Origin: a virus
Reading direction: 5' to 3' (one strand)
Length of the DNA stretch: 64,000 nucleotides
IMG/VR virus record: IMGVR_UViG_3300006923_000020
Location: 1-64,000 of that record
Below, piece after piece: positions 60,701-64,000 of the stretch. The notes under the pieces were generated by a model. It was not told the DNA's origin, made no database searches, and saw only the letters and a list, made by a program, of their open reading frames with translations. Within the stretch, counting starts at the first letter, position 1. Each line of letters opens with the position of its first letter. The translations under genes and the position numbers were made by a program.

Positions 60701-63700
60701 CGAGAGCGATTTTGCTCTAGATGGGCATCTAGAGCAAAATCGTCATCGCCCCCTACTCCAGGACCTTCTCCTAGTTGTTTGAATATTTCTTCTAGTTGAG
60801 AACGGTGCTCTTCATCACCAACGCCAGAGAGATGATCAAAGATTCGATCTTCTGTTTGTCTAAAGGCCGGATCATGCTCGGCTCGTAAATTTTCTAATCG
60901 TGAGAGGTGATGCTTGAACTTTTCTCCTCTGCTCATGTATCGAGTTTCTTCAGGCTCGCTACCTAAGTCTGCACTTCCCCCTAAACTCTCTCCAGTTAAG
61001 ACAGAGAATATCGGGCTCTGCATATAGTTTTGTAGAATTTGACCGTGCTTTTCCAATTCCTCTCTAAGAGAAGCCGGTGCTGTGTTCGGAAGAAGCTGCT
61101 GCAATAGGTGTGTCGTATGTTCCTTTTCGCGAATATTCTTCACATGCTCGATAGCACTATCTACCAAGTGTTGTTCATTTGCCGCCGACAATTCTTGCAT
61201 AACAGGATGATCGTCCGAGAGCCCTGGTGTGGACGCTTCATGCGAGAGCCCTGGTGTGGGCGCTTCATGTTTTTTAATATCCTCTATAGTTTGGGACAGA
61301 TCCTTGAAAGCAAACTCTTGTTTTCCTGTGTCTTTGTTGTCCTCTTTTTGATCTAACTGGTCCTTAGCAGATGATTCTTCACCTACTTCATTTTGTTGAG
61401 CATTATGTCCACGTTTATATGTTTCGGGATTTCTTCTTAATGTGCTTTTGAATTTACGAAGCTTTGTTCGAAGTTGCCCCATATCCGAATGATATTTCTC
61501 TAGTTCTTCGGGGCTAGGAGCTTCTTCTGATTCAGACCATTCGTTCGCACGATCCTCTAAATCAGAAAGACCATCTCTTATATCTCTTGGAAAATGATCT
61601 GTTGCAATAGGACTTCCATCCGAATGACGTAACCCTTCCTTTAGAAACTTAAATTTCTCCAGGTTCATATCCCTTTGAATAGACCTATCTTCATCATTAC
61701 CTATATGTCGTTCTGGTGAATCTATCTCAACATCTTCATATGACTTTGTTTCTGCTCCCTTTCTTCTAGGAACTCTTGAAGCTTTTCCTCTAAGTTTAGA
61801 TTCATTTCCATTATTGTCGCTTGCTTCATTGCCTATCAGTTTTTCGTCTTCAAAAACATCTTCTTCAATAGCACCTTCGGAGGTATCTTCATCAAATCCT
61901 TCAGTATCCTCTTCTCCCGAATCTAGACCCAAGGCATCTTTTATAGCAAATTTGGTGTCTTGCCATTGCTTCCATCTTGACTCCTTAGCCTCTGGGGAGT
62001 CTGTTGGCATGGATTGGACTTCTTCAAGTTGCTCCACTAGATCTTTATGCTCTGGGGCGTCTCCCAACGCCTCTGAGATGCTATTCGCCAGAGAAGTTAT
62101 TGACTCGTGAGACTCGTCAGAGAGAACATCTTCAGTCTCTGGCTTCTCTGCGGGGAGAAGATTTTCCTTTATATCCTCATCTGAAAGTTTCTCTGCAGAT
62201 GCACCTGGATTGTAGAATCCTCTAAACTGTCTTGTTTCATTCTCGTTCCAATCTTTAGAGTCTAAAGATTCTTCACCATAAGAAGACGGTTGCTCTGCCG
62301 CTTGTAATATTTCTTTTATATCCTCCAAGTTTCTTGCTTCCATCGGATAAGAAGGTTCTTCTTCTTTCATCGATGGAGACGATGCTTCCGTTTCTGGAGC
62401 AGATATTCTTTCTGTGGGGCTTGGAGTGTCTGTTGACGTCTCTTCGTCATCGCCCCAAGGATCCCCATCAAAAGGACTTTCGGATCCTGGACGACTAGAG
62501 ACCTGTGTGTCTTCTTCGGGACGACTAGAGACCTGTGTGTCTTCTTCGGGACGACTAGAGACCTGTGTGTCTTCTTCGGGACGTCTAGAGACCTGTGTAT
62601 CTTCTTCTGGACGACTAGAGACCTGTGTGTCTTCTTCTGGACGACTAGAGACCTGTGTGTCTTCCTCTCTTGCTTTTATTTGAGGAGTTGGCGCGGTTCC
62701 TAGATTTGTTGGATTTGAAGATCCTGATAAACTATTCTGTGTTCTTATCATCAAGGCATTGTAATCTTTTTTTATTTGATTAATTTCTTCTTGCGAAGCT
62801 CCTCTCTTCTCTGCTTCTTCTGTTTCTCTACGTAATGCTTGATGAAGGTCGCCCAAGATCTGAGTTTGATGACTCACGTTATCCGAAGGAGCTTCATCTC
62901 GGTATAACCTATTATTCGATGGTTGCTCTCTTCTATCCTGTAATCTCTGTTTATTCCCATGCGCTTCTTTTATTCTGCGCTTTAGCTCATTGCGCTGCTC
63001 AGTTGAAAAATCATCGGGATGCTCTAAATCTGTTTCTTCAAGAAGTCCATCTCTGAGATGTGACATCTCTTCATGACTCATTTGTCCAGACTCGAGAAGA
63101 GATGCAATTTCTTTTGTTTCTGGAGCAGAAGCAAGAGCAGGATCCTTAGAATCTTCTCCTAATGGACTCTCCATTACACCTGTATCCGCAAACGCAGAAT
63201 TGTCCATCATATCCGTATCGGCAAACGCTCTAGGAGAAACGTCTTGTTCTTTTTGATCGACTAGGTTCCCTGGCATTCCATCATCAAAAAGCTTCGCATC
63301 ATTCTCACTGAATCCTGCATTTTCTAAAACATCTGGATTTAGCTTCTTAAACTGATCCCATATTTTTTTATATTCACCCATCTGTACCCGTTCAAATTGA
63401 GACAGACCTCCCTTCTCTTCCACAATCCTCTTGAATTCAGAAGCCACCCTTTCTACATTATCAAGGATTTCACCTTGCTCCTCATCGAGACCCCCTTCAC
63501 GAAGCCTCTCAAAATGAGAACTATCCATATCAAGAAAAGATTTCTCTTCTCCATCCAGCTTATCTACTGGATGGAAAAAATCATGCATTTGCGCTTCTTG
63601 TAAGTCTCTTTCGAGTTTAGCACCCGACGATCTTTTTGGTAGCGACCCATGATCAACAAAAGGCTGAAATTGTTGCGGCGTTGAGCTAGAGTCGAATGAA

Positions 63701-64000
63701 GGTTGTGCTTGATTTCCTCTTCCCACCGGAGCCAATTGACCAATCTGAGCATGCTCCCCGGTATTTGATAAATCTTGTATACCAGAAACATCCGACATAC
63801 GATCACTCAATCCAGGAATTTTACTTTGCGCGACGTTCCAAATTTGTTTCGCTTCATCCAACTGCTCTTGCTCACGAGGAGAAAGAGTCATTGGAGAGTT
63901 TTTACTAGCGGGTTGTCTCTGTTGAATATACGACAGTCTACTTTGCATCTCCTCGAAAACTTTTTTCTCTTCAGGACTCTGAGCAGAAGAAATCAAGTTT
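57721..64000 (-). CDS. Giant repeat-rich acidic protein, 5' end outside the window
   Basis: At least 2091 residues; the frame stays open to the right edge and an apparent TTG there is unlikely to be the true start. Very hydrophilic (Glu, Asp, Gln, Ser, Lys), mostly predicted disordered, with helical segments. Contains three repeat blocks: a 30-bp unit (EEDTQVSSRP), a 15-bp unit (YQEDD/QQEDD) and a 120-bp unit (GLTDRTGDEEYTETAIADGE with Lys-rich linkers). Two copies of a shared motif occur: GTKGALQIQPQ and GAKGPLVITPMEKAMG. A palindrome copy is embedded in frame. Place before the portal block suggests a head-internal, scaffold-like or ejected protein. Function unknown. Confidence 0.75.
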   Translation of the reverse strand, partial: NLISSAQSPEEKKVFEEMQSRLSYIQQRQPASKNSPMTLSPREQEQLDEAKQIWNVAQSKIPGLSDRMSDVSGIQDLSNTGEHAQIGQLAPVGRGNQAQPSFDSSSTPQQFQPFVDHGSLPKRSSGAKLERDLQEAQMHDFFHPVDKLDGEEKSFLDMDSSHFERLREGGLDEEQGEILDNVERVASEFKRIVEEKGGLSQFERVQMGEYKKIWDQFKKLNPDVLENAGFSENDAKLFDDGMPGNLVDQKEQDVSPRAFADTDMMDNSAFADTGVMESPLGEDSKDPALASAPETKEIASLLESGQMSHEEMSHLRDGLLEETDLEHPDDFSTEQRNELKRRIKEAHGNKQRLQDRREQPSNNRLYRDEAPSDNVSHQTQILGDLHQALRRETEEAEKRGASQEEINQIKKDYNALMIRTQNSLSGSSNPTNLGTAPTPQIKAREEDTQVSSRPEEDTQVSSRPEEDTQVSRRPEEDTQVSSRPEEDTQVSSRPEEDTQVSSRPGSESPFDGDPWGDDEETSTDTPSPTERISAPETEASSPSMKEEEPSYPMEARNLEDIKEILQAAEQPSSYGEESLDSKDWNENETRQFRGFYNPGASAEKLSDEDIKENLLPAEKPETEDVLSDESHESITSLANSISEALGDAPEHKDLVEQLEEVQSMPTDSPEAKESRWKQWQDTKFAIKDALGLDSGEEDTEGFDEDTSEGAIEEDVFEDEKLIGNEASDNNGNESKLRGKASRVPRRKGAETKSYEDVEIDSPERHIGNDEDRSIQRDMNLEKFKFLKEGLRHSDGSPIATDHFPRDIRDGLSDLEDRANEWSESEEAPSPEELEKYHSDMGQLRTKLRKFKSTLRRNPETYKRGHNAQQNEVGEESSAKDQLDQKEDNKDTGKQEFAFKDLSQTIEDIKKHEAPTPGLSHEASTPGLSDDHPVMQELSAANEQHLVDSAIEHVKNIREKEHTTHLLQQLLPNTAPASLREELEKHGQILQNYMQSPIFSVLTGESLGGSADLGSEPEETRYMSRGEKFKHHLSRLENLRAEHDPAFRQTEDRIFDHLSGVGDEEHRSQLEEIFKQLGEGPGVGGDDDFALDAHLEQNRSRLSEYRKQSRSRRERDDEFLSSREEREGTAEFDKDTQETQSEDTDEGVQVDSAKSEPRAESSDIDTEDYQEEDYQEEDYQEDDQQEDDQQEDDYQEDDQQEDDYQEEDYQEDDQQEDDQQEDDYQEDDQQEDDYQEEDYQEDDASPSQPIESTESNAPGTKGALQIQPQAKQAKKKKNNSATLNRARKFLRHSQKLKGYMDEFREQSEDSPWLRRLSDRLFHGSTMKAFDQAYNQEHAEALSHLLGQDIGPDQEEEVVRLGRSLFGPLISAFGEDALHGDYPSNIRKLLKESSRRESRKRMKEAKASGEGGLFDDATAFISDASELITGNRSYRSQRTGEKLNQENQTPDSNQTPDSNLFDENAGEAPKEKTPPSFRVVNDHSHPIQNALAGMGENPEIFEAAQGTHSEAFDLLDKNKSIFRDHGKRLQRTLGKDAYRSAYGTMVRNLESRLKGLHKEGSSGHRLQEYLDDNYDMGNWHPKGIAQDFVRQAQQFGRDIDPQYKAASHYQSELQQRFPELFTGEELPDLPELPEEQAEDTGMRNEDVSAEEEVAPTQKKKKQSWGERALGLTDRTGDEEYTETAIADGERVEKEKKQKKKQKKKQGIVERVLGLTDRTGDEEYTETAIADGERVEKEKKQKKKQGIVEKVLGLTDRTGDEEYTETAIADGERVEREKKEEEETQKELSQTKARHGVKKVLRHLGKGSWKAEDLLREPDTMPFAWHTILGKIDDPEEKRQKLGKLIQDAQIEHNMLPPDQAASLEESRKQETQRIKEISDSQAEVSDSQAEMPDFANWLGGDMVDDLAEYGVNVSGNEENIEEDDLSNKSVSIDNDDKDPDSVLGAKGPLVITPMEKAMGDPMPGGQEVGEQGDIGHYRQMGGQPVFIEGPAPAEPEPPQPSPMQQETPEEGVGVWQFTRGDEYYQPGSPDDHGISDPGPEQEVVDFISNSGEESNGWGDGGMDGFLKSIGVSFEQENVSIEKSTGPLCFVPIHK
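58683..59016. repeat. Three tandem copies of a ~120-bp coding unit
   Basis: Each unit encodes GLTDRTGDEEYTETAIADGE then a Lys/Gln-rich linker of varying length (KKQKKKQ). Units are nearly identical at DNA level; linker length differs by short slippage. Confidence 0.88.
60275..60505. repeat. 15-bp coding microsatellite (YQEDD/QQEDD)
   Basis: About fifteen imperfect 15-bp units encoding five-residue repeats such as YQEED, YQEDD and QQEDD. Higher-order repetition (blocks of about 90 bp) suggests segmental duplication. Confidence 0.9.
62250..62270. repeat. Palindrome copy inside a coding sequence (perfect, G centre)
   Basis: A perfect copy lies in the only one of the three frames free of stops on this strand, adding SLDSKD to the giant protein (GEESLDSKDWNEN). 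No gene start is evident nearby. Confidence 0.92.
62489..62668. repeat. Six tandem 30-bp coding units
   Basis: Near-identical 30-bp units with no spacers encode EEDTQVSSRP, once with an Arg change (SRRP). A plain tandem repeat, not CRISPR. Confidence 0.92.

Noticed and set aside
62489-62668. Regular 30-bp repeats resembling a CRISPR array
   Set aside because: Units are directly adjacent with no spacers and encode an in-frame peptide repeat; no cas genes nearby.

Overview
The window is part of a large tailed-phage genome with a contractile tail (Caudoviricetes, myovirus type). The evidence is a leftward run of virion genes from the right edge to about 15.2 kb: a very large repeat-rich protein, a portal carrying two inteins, connector-like proteins, a 956-residue tail sheath, a tube-like protein, a tail-assembly chaperone pair, a tape-measure candidate, a baseplate hub, a spike with an OB/beta-helix look, a LysM plus gp25-like wedge protein, a baseplate J protein, and five or more fibre/spike proteins. 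Gene sizes and the amount of accessory coding suggest a jumbo-class phage. The host cannot be named from the sequence alone.

Layout. 1-7.9 kb (minus strand): small accessory genes, including an SPFH (band 7) lipoprotein between two membrane proteins, two adjacent zinc-finger/GIY-YIG (Mug113-like) paralogues, several Cys-rich small proteins and an internally deleted CYTH-domain relic. 7.94-9.78 kb: a 1.8-kb divergent region with no convincing gene but many perfect or near-perfect stem-loops; I propose a large structured RNA at about 8.3-9.6 kb. 9.8-15.2 kb (mainly plus strand): an accessory operon with a DUF1643 protein, Cys-rich small proteins, an excisionase/MerR-type HTH protein and a MazG-type nucleotide pyrophosphohydrolase. 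15.2-64 kb (minus strand): the morphogenesis region.

Unusual cargo sits inside the structural region. It includes a complete Fe/Mn superoxide dismutase domain fused into a 500-residue virion-type protein next to the portal, a CsrA homologue between two tail genes, and a staphylococcal-nuclease-fold protein beside the tape-measure gene. A short PLV/ALQI-type peptide motif recurs in three proteins around the portal.

The most striking feature is a 21-bp odd-length palindrome (half-site AATCTTTAGA, one central C or G, then its reverse complement). I count fifteen intergenic or gene-end copies across the window, in both transcription directions, nearly all between the stop codon of one gene and the ribosome-binding site of the next. 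A sixteenth, perfect copy lies in frame inside the giant repeat protein. It probably delimits phage transcription or mRNA-processing units; its function is unknown to me.
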